A DNA stretch of 64,000 bases from Tistrella mobilis. Lineage in GTDB: Bacteria > Pseudomonadota > Alphaproteobacteria > Tistrellales > Tistrellaceae. The notes under the pieces were generated by a model that was not told the origin of the DNA, made no database searches, and saw only the letters and a program-made list of their open reading frames with translations. Both the position numbers and the translations under genes were made by a program. The stretch is taken from the NCBI RefSeq assembly GCF_039634785.1, contig NZ_JBBIAB010000012.1, positions 1 to 64,000 on the forward strand. The letters run 5' to 3'. Position 1 is the stretch's first letter. Each line of letters starts with the position of its first letter. Shown one piece after another: positions 18,840 through 27,929 of this stretch.

Positions 18840-20207
18840 ATGCAGAGACTGTTCCTGAAGACTGCCCGCCTGCCCGAGGGCTGGGCACGTGATGTTCTGG
18901 TCACCATGGATGCGACCGGACGCATCGCCGGCGTCGCGGCCGATGCCGTGCCGCCCGGCGATGCGCTGCGGCTGGACGGCCATGCCGTGCCGGGCATGCC
19001 GAACCTGCACGGCCATGCCCATCAGCGCGCCATCGCCGGGTTTGGTGAGCGGGCCGGGGCGGAGGGGGCCGACAGTTTCTGGAGCTGGCGGGCCGCCATG
19101 TATCGGGCGCTCGACCGGATGACGCCCGAGGATTTCGAGGCCGTGGCCGCCTGGGGCCAGGTTGAGATGCTGAAGGCGGGCTTCACCGCGCTGGGTGAGT
19201 TCCACTACCTGCATCACGATCTGGACGGCAGCCCCTATGCCGACCCTGCGGAGATGAGCCTGCGCGCCGTCGCCGCGGCGCGCGAGACCGGCATCGCGCT
19301 GACCATGCTGCCGGTGCTTTATGCCGCATCGGGTTTCGGCGGATTGCCGCCGACCGAGGGCCAGCGCCGTTTCATTCTGGATGCCGATCGCTTCCTGGCC
19401 CTGGTCGCGCGGCTGGAGGCCGAAGCCGCGGCCGATCCGCATCTGGTGGTCGGCATCGCCCCGCATTCGCTGCGCGCCGTGCCGCCGGCCCTGCTGGCCG
19501 AGGTGCTGGCGGCGCGGCCGAAAGGCCCGGTCCATATCCACATCGCCGAACAGCCGCGCGAGGTGGCCGACTGCCTGGCCGCCACCGGCGCCCGGCCGGT
19601 CGACTGGCTGTATGATCATGCCAGGGTCGACGGGCGCTGGTGCCTGGTACATGCGACCCATGTGACGGCGGGCGAGCGCGGCCGGATCGCGCAGAGCGGT
19701 GCCGTGGCCGGGCTCTGCCCGGTGACCGAGGCCAATCTGGGCGACGGCATCTTCCCGGCCGAGGCCTTTATGGCCGAGGGCGGCTGCTTCGGCATCGGCA
19801 CCGACAGCCATGTCTCGATCGGGGTGGCCGAGGAATTGCGGCTGCTGGAATACGGCCAGCGCCTGGTGAGCGGCCGGCGCACCGTGCTGTCTGGCGGCGC
19901 CGGCAGATCGACCGGCGAGACGCTGTATCTGACCTCCGCAGCCGGGGGCGCCCGGGCGCTGGGGATTGAGGCCGGGCGCATCGCGCCGGGGGCGCGCGCC
20001 GATATCGTGGTGCTGGACGCGGCGGATGCCTCGATGATCGGCCGGCGGCCCGACAGCGTGCTCGACGGCTGGATCTTCGCCGGCAATCGCCCGCTGGTCA
20101 CCGATGTTTTCGCCGGGGGCCGCCATGTCGTGGCGGGCGGCCGGCATCTCCACGAGGACGCCATCGCCCGCCGCTTCCGGGCCACGCTCGAAAGGCTGCA
20201 TGCATGA
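18840..20207 (+). CDS. hutF: Formimidoylglutamate deiminase
   Basis: A 455-residue amidohydrolase that turns N-formimino-L-glutamate into N-formyl-L-glutamate plus ammonia. It carries the metal motif [16 protein letters not shown] (His57, His59), the HutF-typical [43 protein letters not shown] and GTDSHVSI. I start at ATG 18840 with CGGAGCGGAG upstream; a TTG at 18810 would lie inside the operator repeats. It is the first gene of hutF-hutH-hutG. HutF together with HutG shows that the five-step route (via formylglutamate) is used rather than direct formimidoylglutamase. Confidence 0.94.
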   Translation: MQRLFLKTARLPEGWARDVLVTMDATGRIAGVAADAVPPGDALRLDGHAVPGMPNLHGHAHQRAIAGFGERAGAEGADSFWSWRAAMYRALDRMTPEDFEAVAAWGQVEMLKAGFTALGEFHYLHHDLDGSPYADPAEMSLRAVAAARETGIALTMLPVLYAASGFGGLPPTEGQRRFILDADRFLALVARLEAEAAADPHLVVGIAPHSLRAVPPALLAEVLAARPKGPVHIHIAEQPREVADCLAATGARPVDWLYDHARVDGRWCLVHATHVTAGERGRIAQSGAVAGLCPVTEANLGDGIFPAEAFMAEGGCFGIGTDSHVSIGVAEELRLLEYGQRLVSGRRTVLSGGAGRSTGETLYLTSAAGGARALGIEAGRIAPGARADIVVLDAADASMIGRRPDSVLDGWIFAGNRPLVTDVFAGGRHVVAGGRHLHEDAIARRFRATLERLHA

Positions 20208-21760
20208 CCGAGACCACAGAGACCCTGGTCCTGGCGCCGGGCCGGATCCCGCTCGACGATCTCCGCCGGATCTGGGCGGGGCGGCCGCGTCTGGCGCTGG
20301 ACGATGCGGCGCCGGCGCGGATGGCGGCCTCGGCCGCGATCGTGGAGCGCATCGCGGCCGGCGAGGAGGCCGTCTACGGCATCAATACCGGCTTCGGCAA
20401 GCTGGCGCAGAAGCGCATCGCGGCCGGCGATCTCGCCCGGCTGCAGCGCAATCTGATCCTGTCGCATGCAACCGGCGTCGGGGCACCGCTGGCGGCACCG
20501 GTGGTGCGGCTGATCCTGGCGATCAAGGCGGCGAGCCTGGCGGTCGGCGCTTCGGGCGTGCGGGGGGAACTGGTCGAGGCGCTGCTGGCGCTGCACGCGG
20601 CCGACATGCTGCCGGTGATCCCGTCCAAGGGCAGTGTCGGCGCCTCGGGCGATCTGGCGCCGCTCGCCCATCTCTGCGGCGTGCTGCTGGGGATCGGCGA
20701 GGTGATGGCGGGGGACGAGCGCCTGCCGGCGGCCGAAGGGCTGGCCCGTGCCGGGCTGGCGCCCATCGAACTGGGGGCCAAGGAAGGCCTGGCGCTGATC
20801 AACGGCACCCAGGTCTCGACCGCGCTGGCGCTGGACGGGCTGTTCCGGATCGAGCGTTGCTATCGCTCGGCCCTGGTTTCGGGCGCGATCGCGGTCGAGG
20901 CGGTGATGGGCAGCCACCGGCCCTTCGACCCGCGCATCCATGCGCTGCGCGGCCAGCCCGGCCAGATCGACGCGGCGGCGGCCTGTCGTGATCTGCTGGC
21001 GGCGAGCCCGCTCAACGCCGCCCATCAGGGCCCCGACTGCCACCGGGTGCAGGACCCGTATTCGCTGCGCTGCCAGCCCCAGGTGATGGGGGCGGTGCTG
21101 GACCAGATGCGCATGGCCGCCCGCACGCTGACCATCGAGGCCAATGGCGTCACCGACAACCCGCTGGTGATGACCGATACCGGCGAGGTCATCTCGGGCG
21201 GCAATTTCCACGCCGAGCCGGTGGCCATGGCCGCCGACCAGCTGGCGATTGCCGCCGCCGAGATCGGCGCGCTGGCGGAGCGGCGGATCGCGATGCTGAT
21301 CGATGCGTCGATCAGCGGCCTGCCGGCCTTCCTGGTCGCCGATGCCGGGCTGAATTCCGGCTTCATGATCGCCCATGTGACGGCGGCGGCGCTGGCTTCG
21401 GAGAACAAGACCCTGGCCCATCCGGCCAGCGTCGACAGCCTGCCGACCTCGGCCAATCAGGAAGACCATGTCAGCATGGCGACCTTTGCCGCCCGGCGGC
21501 TGGGCGACATCGCCGACAACGTGTCCGAGATCGTGGGCATCGAACTGCTGGCGGCGGCCCAGGGGCTGGAATTCCACCGGCCGCTCCGCGCGGCGGCCAA
21601 GGTTGAAGAGGCGGTGGCGCGGATCCGCGCGGTGGTGCCGTCTTACGACACCGACCGCTATTTTGCGCCGGACCTGACCGCAGCCGGCATGATGGTGCGC
21701 GAGGGTCGCTTCTGCGACCTGACCGAGGTGAGCCTGGAGAGGGAGGGCATGGCGGGATGA
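20204..21760 (+). CDS. hutH: Histidine ammonia-lyase
   Basis: A 518-residue enzyme that removes ammonia from histidine to give urocanate, the entry step of the pathway. The Ala147-Ser148-Gly149 triad in [15 protein letters not shown] cyclises to the MIO cofactor. Also present are the catalytic Tyr region [26 protein letters not shown] and ANQEDHVSM. Length is normal. It overlaps hutF by 4 bp and hutG by 4 bp, so the three are translationally linked. Confidence 0.95.
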   Translation: MTETTETLVLAPGRIPLDDLRRIWAGRPRLALDDAAPARMAASAAIVERIAAGEEAVYGINTGFGKLAQKRIAAGDLARLQRNLILSHATGVGAPLAAPVVRLILAIKAASLAVGASGVRGELVEALLALHAADMLPVIPSKGSVGASGDLAPLAHLCGVLLGIGEVMAGDERLPAAEGLARAGLAPIELGAKEGLALINGTQVSTALALDGLFRIERCYRSALVSGAIAVEAVMGSHRPFDPRIHALRGQPGQIDAAAACRDLLAASPLNAAHQGPDCHRVQDPYSLRCQPQVMGAVLDQMRMAARTLTIEANGVTDNPLVMTDTGEVISGGNFHAEPVAMAADQLAIAAAEIGALAERRIAMLIDASISGLPAFLVADAGLNSGFMIAHVTAAALASENKTLAHPASVDSLPTSANQEDHVSMATFAARRLGDIADNVSEIVGIELLAAAQGLEFHRPLRAAAKVEEAVARIRAVVPSYDTDRYFAPDLTAAGMMVREGRFCDLTEVSLEREGMAG

Positions 21761-22569
21761 CCGGCGAGACGATGGTGCACGAGGTCTATACCCTCCGCCG
21801 CGGCGGCTCGGCCCTGGTGGTGAGCATGCCCCATTGCGGCACGGGGCTGTTCGACGGGCTGGAGGCGCGGCTGACACCCGAGGCGCTGGATCTTGCCGAT
21901 ACCGACTGGCATATCCCCGAACTCTATGACTTTGCGGCGGCGTTCGATGCGACGATCATCGCCGCCCGGCTGTCGCGCTATGTGGTCGACCTGAACCGGC
22001 CGTCCTCGGGCGAGAGCCTCTATCCCGGCCAGGCGACCACCGGGCTCTGCCCGACGACGCTGTTCGACGGCCGGCCGCTCTATCTGGCCGGTGCGGAACC
22101 GGACGCGGCCGAGATCGCCGGGCGGGTGGCCAGCTATTGGCAGCCCTATCACGCGGCGCTGGCGGCGGAACTGGACCGGGCGAAGGCCGCCCATGGCCGG
22201 GCACTGCTCTGGGATGCCCATTCGATCCGGGGCGTGGTGCCGCGGCTGTTCGAGGGACGGCTGCCGGATCTGAACATCGGCACCGCCCACGGCGCAAGCA
22301 TGAGCCCGGACCGCAGGGCGCGGGTCGCCGCGGCGGCGGAGGCGGCGGCCGGAGCGGCGGGCTATGGCCATGTGGTCGACGGCCGCTTCGTCGGCGGCCA
22401 TATCACCCGCAGCTATGGCCGCCCGGACCAGGGCGTCGAGGCGATCCAGATGGAGCTGGTCCAGGAGACCTATATGGAGGAGAACGGCCCGCCCTTCAGC
22501 TTCCTGCCCGAGCGTGCGGCCCGCATCCGGCCGGTGCTGAAGGCGGTGATGGCGGCCTTCATCGGCTGA
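21757..22569 (+). CDS. hutG: N-formylglutamate deformylase
   Basis: A 270-residue metalloenzyme of the N-formylglutamate amidohydrolase family, releasing glutamate and formate, the last step. Typical segments are [15 protein letters not shown] near the start, [42 protein letters not shown] and [17 protein letters not shown]. It ends the hutF-hutH-hutG operon. The 300 bp after it change abruptly to A+T-richer DNA. No urocanase gene (hutU) or hut transporter is in the operon or elsewhere in the window. Confidence 0.93.
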   Translation: MTGETMVHEVYTLRRGGSALVVSMPHCGTGLFDGLEARLTPEALDLADTDWHIPELYDFAAAFDATIIAARLSRYVVDLNRPSSGESLYPGQATTGLCPTTLFDGRPLYLAGAEPDAAEIAGRVASYWQPYHAALAAELDRAKAAHGRALLWDAHSIRGVVPRLFEGRLPDLNIGTAHGASMSPDRRARVAAAAEAAAGAAGYGHVVDGRFVGGHITRSYGRPDQGVEAIQMELVQETYMEENGPPFSFLPERAARIRPVLKAVMAAFIG

Positions 22570-22878
22570 GGGCGGCCTTGTCGTATAGGTTGGTAGATTT
22601 TAGATAAAATCACGCCCAAAGCGCGATGATCGTCGCAATGGCGACCCTCAGAGACATCGTATTCCTCATTGCTACTGGCCAGTAGGATCACATAATTTTA
22701 TCGTTATCAAGAGGCTATTTGTATTGTGATCCTAGTGAGTTAGGTTGTTTCACGAAAGCTGGCGATAGCTGGATGGCAGTCATTGAACTGGCGGAAATTG
22801 CCATACTGCGACACTAGCGAGTCAGAACTTAAAGCAAATAGCATTGGGTTAGAGGCGTTTCAGATTGGAGGAATTTTC
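22570..22878. other. A+T-richer non-coding junction of a gene island
   Basis: These 309 bases separate hutG from the HEPN-like gene. Composition falls sharply from that of the hut genes. I see no convincing gene. Notable are a 14-bp perfect palindrome (22672-22685) and a 10-bp perfect inverted repeat (22683-22692 with 22725-22734). I see no recombinase, tRNA or duplicated end that would show how the island arrived. Confidence 0.6.
22672..22734. repeat. Palindrome overlapping a 10-bp inverted repeat
   Basis: CTACTGGCCAGTAG (22672-22685) is a perfect palindrome. Overlapping it, TAGGATCACA (22683-22692) is matched by TGTGATCCTA (22725-22734) around a 32-base A+T-rich spacer. The pair lies 145-207 bp upstream of the HEPN-like gene. 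It may be an operator or the promoter of that gene, or a junction of the insertion. Confidence 0.5.
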
Positions 22879-24246
22879 ATGGGAATCGAAAGAGAACAGA
22901 TACAACATTGTGTCGAGATCGTTACCGGCCGCGGGCTAACTGGCAAGCTTCTCGTCGGGGAGCGCGAAATTCGCGCAGAGATATTTTCCTATGATAAGTT
23001 CTTTTACATCAAGGGTGATAGTCCTATCCATCTGATCGCGCAGACGGGGGAGACTGTCTCGCTACACGACGTTGTCGTGGTAGGTACATGTGGCGGCCAT
23101 CCCAGCGCCGTCTATTCTCAATCGTTGATCGCGAACGTTGCAATCGTTGGCCATGATCCTTGGACAGAATCGGACCGCGTGAAGCGCGTCACCTTTTCGG
23201 TGACGCACACGATGCCACTCGTTCGCAACAATGAGCGCTTCGAAGGCCTTGGCAGGACGCGTTACCCGAGCGCTGAACATCTCAGCCTCTTTCGCGATAA
23301 GGCGAAAGGAATGACACTATGTGCTGGCTACAGCGGCACCTGGAGGCTGGACTTTGATGTACCTAAGGATATTCGGCCGATTTTCGAGATTGAGTTCGAT
23401 GAGCCGCAAGAAATTAGCTATTATATTCGGCGCGTATATCATTTCGTTTGCTTCCTATCTTTTTGCCTCGGCGTAAAATTGAGGCCACACAACATTATGA
23501 TCGACCGGCTTTCTCTCGATGAAGCTAGGCAGGTAGAGGAAGATCTCTATCGCCCACCGCATAAAGTTTACTACGTTTGGGCTGAGGCAGAGATCGATTC
23601 AGGTGATGTCTGGGGCGGAGCATCCCCCGTTTTGGCCTATGATGAGAAAGAGCTAAACGCCTTTCGCGCATGTCTTATCACGTGGATGGATCGTGAAGCA
23701 GAATGGCGCAGCTCTTACGCTATGATGATGTCGAGCTATGCACTTTCAAGGCAAGTTTCAGCGGAACGGCTCATCAATGCGTGCCGCTGGTTCGAGGAGT
23801 TGCCGAACGCACGCTCAAAGCCTTCTCTTGCCGAAGAGCATGTTGAAGAAATCGCCGCTGCGGCATCCTTAAAAGCTGTCGAGTTGGGACTTGATGCCGC
23901 TCTGCGGGATCGCATCGCGGGCAGTATAAAACGCATTAAGGAAGAAACCGCAGCTGAGCGGTTCACGCGGCTCATTGCGATGGTGGAGGAAAAGTTCGGC
24001 AAGGGTGTTCTGCCTGGCGACACACTTAACCACTTGCGTAAAGCGATCCAATTCCGCGGGCGGACAGCGCATGGCCACTTCTACCCCGAGAATGATGCGG
24101 ACCACCGGGCCTTCTTAAAGGCAACACTCGCTCTGGAGGCGCTTTGCTGCCTACTGACGGCCCATGACCTTCCCATTGCCAAGGCCGGCCTTGAACGCAT
24201 GCGGGCAAACCCGCCTGTGCGTGACTATTGCAATGCCTATGAGTAA
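22879..24246 (+). CDS. ApeA-like HEPN-domain protein, candidate anti-phage gene
   Basis: A 455-residue protein with base use visibly unlike its neighbours (about half G+C). Residues 1-200 begin IVTGRGLTGKLLVGEREIRAE and look like the beta-rich ApeA N-terminal domain. The C-terminal 160 residues are helical and hold R393-GRTA-H398 (RGRTAHGHF), matching the RxxxxH motif of HEPN ribonucleases. ApeA proteins are single-gene defence systems in which HEPN action stops phage growth. I start at ATG 22879 with GGAGGA six bases upstream. It stands alone in an A+T-richer island between two housekeeping regions, as expected of a transferred defence gene. Family assignment is by motif and domain order, not a search. 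Confidence 0.65.
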   Translation: MGIEREQIQHCVEIVTGRGLTGKLLVGEREIRAEIFSYDKFFYIKGDSPIHLIAQTGETVSLHDVVVVGTCGGHPSAVYSQSLIANVAIVGHDPWTESDRVKRVTFSVTHTMPLVRNNERFEGLGRTRYPSAEHLSLFRDKAKGMTLCAGYSGTWRLDFDVPKDIRPIFEIEFDEPQEISYYIRRVYHFVCFLSFCLGVKLRPHNIMIDRLSLDEARQVEEDLYRPPHKVYYVWAEAEIDSGDVWGGASPVLAYDEKELNAFRACLITWMDREAEWRSSYAMMMSSYALSRQVSAERLINACRWFEELPNARSKPSLAEEHVEEIAAAASLKAVELGLDAALRDRIAGSIKRIKEETAAERFTRLIAMVEEKFGKGVLPGDTLNHLRKAIQFRGRTAHGHFYPENDADHRAFLKATLALEALCCLLTAHDLPIAKAGLERMRANPPVRDYCNAYE

Positions 24247-24534
24247 GCAGCCCACAAATCCATCATCTATTCAGAATGCACGCAGAGGGTTCTGTTAACT
24301 GGCGAGTGTGCTGCGCTCTTACAAAGCCTGTCAGCGCAATAGCCCTTTTGCGGGATAAAGGAACAGGCTTTCGCCCCCTTTCTCCGGATGTGCAGATCGC
24401 TGAGCCAGATCGATTGCCATTTGTTCGTCACGACGTCTTGGCGCCGCCAAAGCCTCGACAACACACATTGAGAAACGACGAGGCACCGTGTTCCCGTGGG
24501 AGCATGCCACTGGAACCCTATACTGATCTTGCTA
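24247..24534. other. Non-coding right flank of the HEPN island
   Basis: These 288 bases hold no gene I can support. An inverted repeat AAAGCCTGT (24323-24331) / ACAGGCTTT (24363-24371), with CCCTTTTGCGGG between, could fold as a terminator for the HEPN-like gene; TTTCGCCCCCTTT follows. Weak open frames on both strands show no family features. Confidence 0.5.
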
Positions 24535-25986
24535 TCAAGAAGTCGGTGGCGTTTTGACCTGAGACAGCACCCGGCCGGGGGACATGATGCCGGCCGGGTC
24601 GACGACGTCCTTGATCGCGCGCATCAGCCCGACCTCGACCTCGGAGCGATAGCGGGTGAGATCGCCGGTCTTGAGCCGGCCGACGCCGTGTTCGGCCGAG
24701 AAGCTGCCGCCCAGCTCGGCCACCAGATCATGCACGGCGGTGGCGACTTCGTGCCACCGGGCCAGGAAATCGGCATCGGTCATGTCGACCGGGCGGCTGA
24801 CGTTGAAGTGGATATTACCGTCGCCCATGTGGCCGAAGGGGCAGAGCCGGGCGCCGGGGATCAGTTCTTCGACCAGGCGGCCGCCACGGCGGATCAGCGC
24901 CGGGATGGCAGAGACCGGCACCGAGACGTCGTGCTTGATGCTGGCGCCCTCGGGCTTCTGGGCCTCGGACAGGCCCTCGCGCAGCGACCAGAAGGCGTTG
25001 CGCTGGGTTTCGGACTGGGCGATGGCGGCGTCCTCGATCGCGCCCTCTTCCAGCGCCTCGCCGAGCAGACCTTCCAGCAGATCACCCAGCGGGATGGGGC
25101 CGGCCAGTTCGATCAGCACGAACCAGGGCCCGGCGGCATCGGGCAGCGGATCGCCGAGGCCCGGAATGTGGCGGAGGGCGAAGCCCATCGGCGTCGCATT
25201 GATCAGCTCGAAGGCTTCGAGCAGGTCGCCCGCATGGGCGCGGGCGCGGGCGAAAAGGTCGAGCGCCGCCTCGGGCGAGCCCATGGCGACGAAGGCCGCC
25301 GCCCGGTGGCGCGGCATCGGCACCAGTTCGAGCGCCGCCGCGGTGATGATGCCGAGCGTGCCCTCGGCGCCGGCGAAGAGCTGGCGCAGCGCATAGCCGG
25401 TATTGTCCTTGCGCAGCCGGCGCAGCCCGTTCCACACCCGGCCGTCGGGCAGCACCACCTCCAGCCCCAGCACCAGATCGCGCATGCTGCCATAGCGCAG
25501 CACATGCACGCCGCCGGCATTGGTGGAGATCAGCCCGCCGATCCGGGCGCTGCCTTCCGAGGCGAGGCTGAGCGGGAACAGCCGGCCGGCCTCTGCCGCT
25601 GCGGCCTGAACATCGGCCAGAATGCAACCGGCCTCGGCGACCATGCTGCCGCCTGCGGCATCGACGTCGCGGATCCGGTTCATGCGCGCGAGGCTGATCA
25701 GCAGCTCGTCGCCGGTTTCGGTCGGCACGCCGCCGCCGACCAGGCCGGTATTGCCGCCCTGGGGAACCAGCGCGATGCCGGCTTGCGACGCGATCGTCAC
25801 CACGGCTGCAACCTCTTCCGTGGTTGCAGGCATCACCACGGCGGGGGTCTGGCCCGTCCAGAGGCCGCGCCATTCCTTCAGATGCGGTTCCATCGCCGCC
25901 GGATCGTCACGCCAGCCCTTCGGCCCCACCACGGCGCGGATGCGGTCCAGGATCTCGGGAGAGGGGCGGTTGAGCGGTGCGGGCAT
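24535..25986 (-). CDS. FAD-binding D-2-hydroxyacid dehydrogenase (D2HGDH/GlcD-like)
   Basis: A 483-residue flavoprotein of the FAD-binding-4/FAD-oxidase C family, which oxidises D-lactate, glycolate or D-2-hydroxyglutarate to 2-oxoacids. The PP-loop FAD domain shows LVPQGGNTGLVGGGVP (about 74-89), STNAGGVHVLRYG and FAGAEGTLGIIT. The C-terminal domain shows HMGDGNIHFNV with the metal-binding His residues and FSAEHGVGRLK. Length and motifs fit the D-2-hydroxyglutarate/D-lactate branch, but the substrate cannot be fixed from sequence. It is divergent from the DUF1489 gene. Confidence 0.87.
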   Translation of the reverse strand: MPAPLNRPSPEILDRIRAVVGPKGWRDDPAAMEPHLKEWRGLWTGQTPAVVMPATTEEVAAVVTIASQAGIALVPQGGNTGLVGGGVPTETGDELLISLARMNRIRDVDAAGGSMVAEAGCILADVQAAAAEAGRLFPLSLASEGSARIGGLISTNAGGVHVLRYGSMRDLVLGLEVVLPDGRVWNGLRRLRKDNTGYALRQLFAGAEGTLGIITAAALELVPMPRHRAAAFVAMGSPEAALDLFARARAHAGDLLEAFELINATPMGFALRHIPGLGDPLPDAAGPWFVLIELAGPIPLGDLLEGLLGEALEEGAIEDAAIAQSETQRNAFWSLREGLSEAQKPEGASIKHDVSVPVSAIPALIRRGGRLVEELIPGARLCPFGHMGDGNIHFNVSRPVDMTDADFLARWHEVATAVHDLVAELGGSFSAEHGVGRLKTGDLTRYRSEVEVGLMRAIKDVVDPAGIMSPGRVLSQVKTPPTS

Positions 25987-26102
25987 TGGGGGCGGAGCCT
26001 TCCGGGAGGGGGCGGAGCGATCGGGAGAGACGGAGCGATCGGGAGAGGCGGGCGCATGTCAGCCTCTGGCGCAGCGGCACCGGACGGCATAGAGTGCGCG
26101 CC

Positions 26103-26534
26103 ATGACGCTGCATCTTCTCAAACTCGCGGTCGGGGTCAACTCGGTCGAACATCTGGCCGAACTCCAGACCGCCCGGCTGGCAGAAGCCCGCGCCGCGGG
26201 CCGGCCGCCGCTGCTTGTCCATGTCACCCGCCAGACGCCCAAGGAAACCGCGGCCTTGCTGGATGGCGGCTCGCTCTACTGGGTGATCCGCGGCCTGGTC
26301 TCAGCCCGTCAGCGGCTGGTGGCGCTGGAGCCGGTGCAGGGCACGGATGGCGTGCGCCGCTGCGCCCTGGTGCTGGACCCCGACCTGGTCGAGACCGAGA
26401 CCCAGCCACGCAAGCCGCATCAGGGCTGGCGCTATCTGAAGCCCGAGGATGCCCCCGCCGACCGCCGCAGCGGCAGTGCCGAAGGTGGCGACCCGAAGCT
26501 TGCGGCGGAACTCAGAGCCCTCGGTCTGCTTTGA
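26103..26534 (+). CDS. DUF1489 family protein
   Basis: A 143-residue protein of the alphaproteobacterial DUF1489 family, function unknown. Recognisable segments are MTLHLLKLAVGVNSVEHLAE at the start, ARLAEARAAGRPP, ALLDGGSLYWVIRGL, RCALVLDPDLV and PHQGWRYLKPEDAP near the end. I start at ATG 26103 where the family begins; the frame is open further upstream but with low-complexity Arg/Glu sequence. Its 3' end overlaps the converging kinase gene by 23 bp. Confidence 0.85.
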   Translation: MTLHLLKLAVGVNSVEHLAELQTARLAEARAAGRPPLLVHVTRQTPKETAALLDGGSLYWVIRGLVSARQRLVALEPVQGTDGVRRCALVLDPDLVETETQPRKPHQGWRYLKPEDAPADRRSGSAEGGDPKLAAELRALGLL

Positions 26535-27888
26535 GGACCGGGTCTGCTGTGACGTCTGCCATCGCCTGATCCGCGCGTGCCGGGCGCATGATCGCCCGGT
26601 GGGGCAGGGTGACGGTGATGGTGGTGCCGAAGCCGGGCGTGCTGTCGATGGTGAGCCCGCCGCCATGCAGTTCCGCCAGCGCGCGCGACAGCGGCAGGCC
26701 GAGGCCGGTGCCGTCATGGCGACGGGTGAGGCTGGAATCGATCTGGCCGAAGCGCGACAGCGCGATCGGGATCTGATCGGCGCTCATCCCGATGCCGGTA
26801 TCGGCGACCATCATCCGGATGCAGGCCGATTGATCCGGCCCGGGCGGCACATCTTCCAGGATCAGCCGCACCTCGCCGCCGTCGGGGGTGAATTTCACCG
26901 CGTTCGACAGCAGGTTCAGCAGGATCTGACGCAGACGGCGGCGGTCGCCGGTGATCATCGGCATCCGCTCCGGCAGGTCGGCGGCAAGGATCACCCCGGC
27001 CTTTTCGGCCCGCGGCGCCACCATGCGCAGCGTTTCAGTGGCGAGGCTCGTGGGGTCGACCGGTTCGATGTCGAGCGGCAGACCGGTGGCATCGGCCTTG
27101 GCGATGTCGAGCAGATCGTTGATCAGCGACAGCAGATGTTCGGCCGAGGAATGGATGTCGCCGACATATTCCAGATAGCGGGCATGACCGACCGGGCCCA
27201 GCATCTGGGTCATTATGATCTCGGAAAAGCCCAGAACCGCATTCAGCGGCGTGCGCAGCTCGTGGCTCATATTGGCGAGGAAGGCGGTTTTGGCGGCATT
27301 GGCCCGCTCCGCCTCTTCGACCGCGCGGTCGAGCGCGCGGTTGTGCTCGGCCATGCGGGCGACCAGCCGGCGCATCACGTCCAGCGCCGAGCCGACCCCC
27401 AGATAGCGCCCCTGGGCGGTGACCACGAAACCGGCCGAGAAGGCGCCGCCGCCGACGGCGGTGATCTCGGCCCCCAGCGCTTCGATGCCGGTGCCTTCAT
27501 CGACCACCAGCGGATCCGGCGCCATCAATTCGCGGATCGGGCGGCGGGCATACAGATCGCGGATGAAGGGGCGGGCGAATTCATAGAGCAGATGGGTGCG
27601 CCCGACCAGGCCGATCGGCCGTTCCTGGCCATCCACCACCGCCAGGGCGGGCAGGGCCGGATCCCTGAGGAAACGGTCGACCACGTCCATGCAATGGATG
27701 GTGGCAGGGATCGGCGCGGCACGCAGCGCAATCGCCCCCGCCCGCCAGTCGCCCGGCGCCGGCAGGTCGCCGACGGCCGCCCCGGCTTCACCCGGTGCGG
27801 CGAGCGCAAGCGCAATCAGCCGGTCGAGATCCTGCTCCCTGGATTGCCGCATCATTGTTCCGCCGCTGCGATCGAAAAGATCGCTCAC
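26512..27888 (-). CDS. Soluble sensor histidine kinase with CBS-like input region
   Basis: A 458-residue kinase without a visible membrane helix. Residues 60-180 look like a paired CBS-type or GGDEF-associated sensing module: MDVVDRFLRDPALPALAVVD, RPIGLVGRTHLLYEFARPF, PIRELMAPDPLVVDE and GRYLGVGSALDVMRRL. HisKA follows with His209 in ANMSHELRTPLNAVLGFSE, then HATPase with the N box (LNLLSNAVKFT), VADTGIGM and GTGLGLPLSRALAE. Start GTG 27888 has GAGAGG upstream; ATG at 27855 is an alternative. No response regulator is adjacent, so it is an orphan kinase, probably reading a cytoplasmic ligand. Confidence 0.82.
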   Translation of the reverse strand: MSDLFDRSGGTMMRQSREQDLDRLIALALAAPGEAGAAVGDLPAPGDWRAGAIALRAAPIPATIHCMDVVDRFLRDPALPALAVVDGQERPIGLVGRTHLLYEFARPFIRDLYARRPIRELMAPDPLVVDEGTGIEALGAEITAVGGGAFSAGFVVTAQGRYLGVGSALDVMRRLVARMAEHNRALDRAVEEAERANAAKTAFLANMSHELRTPLNAVLGFSEIIMTQMLGPVGHARYLEYVGDIHSSAEHLLSLINDLLDIAKADATGLPLDIEPVDPTSLATETLRMVAPRAEKAGVILAADLPERMPMITGDRRRLRQILLNLLSNAVKFTPDGGEVRLILEDVPPGPDQSACIRMMVADTGIGMSADQIPIALSRFGQIDSSLTRRHDGTGLGLPLSRALAELHGGGLTIDSTPGFGTTITVTLPHRAIMRPARADQAMADVTADPVLKADRGL

Positions 27889-27929
27889 CTTAGAACCTCT
27901 CCGTGTCGGGGTGATGACGGCATGACCGG

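Noticed and set aside
17478-20201. A 907-codon open minus-strand frame covering hutI and all of hutF
   Set aside because: Only the hutI part (to 18743) is family-like. The rest is the antisense shadow of hutF, common in such G+C-rich DNA.
24267-24557. Short frames on both strands after the HEPN-like gene, with GGTTCTGTT reminiscent of IS6-type ends
   Set aside because: No transposase motif, no second terminal repeat and no target duplication; too weak to call a mobile element remnant.
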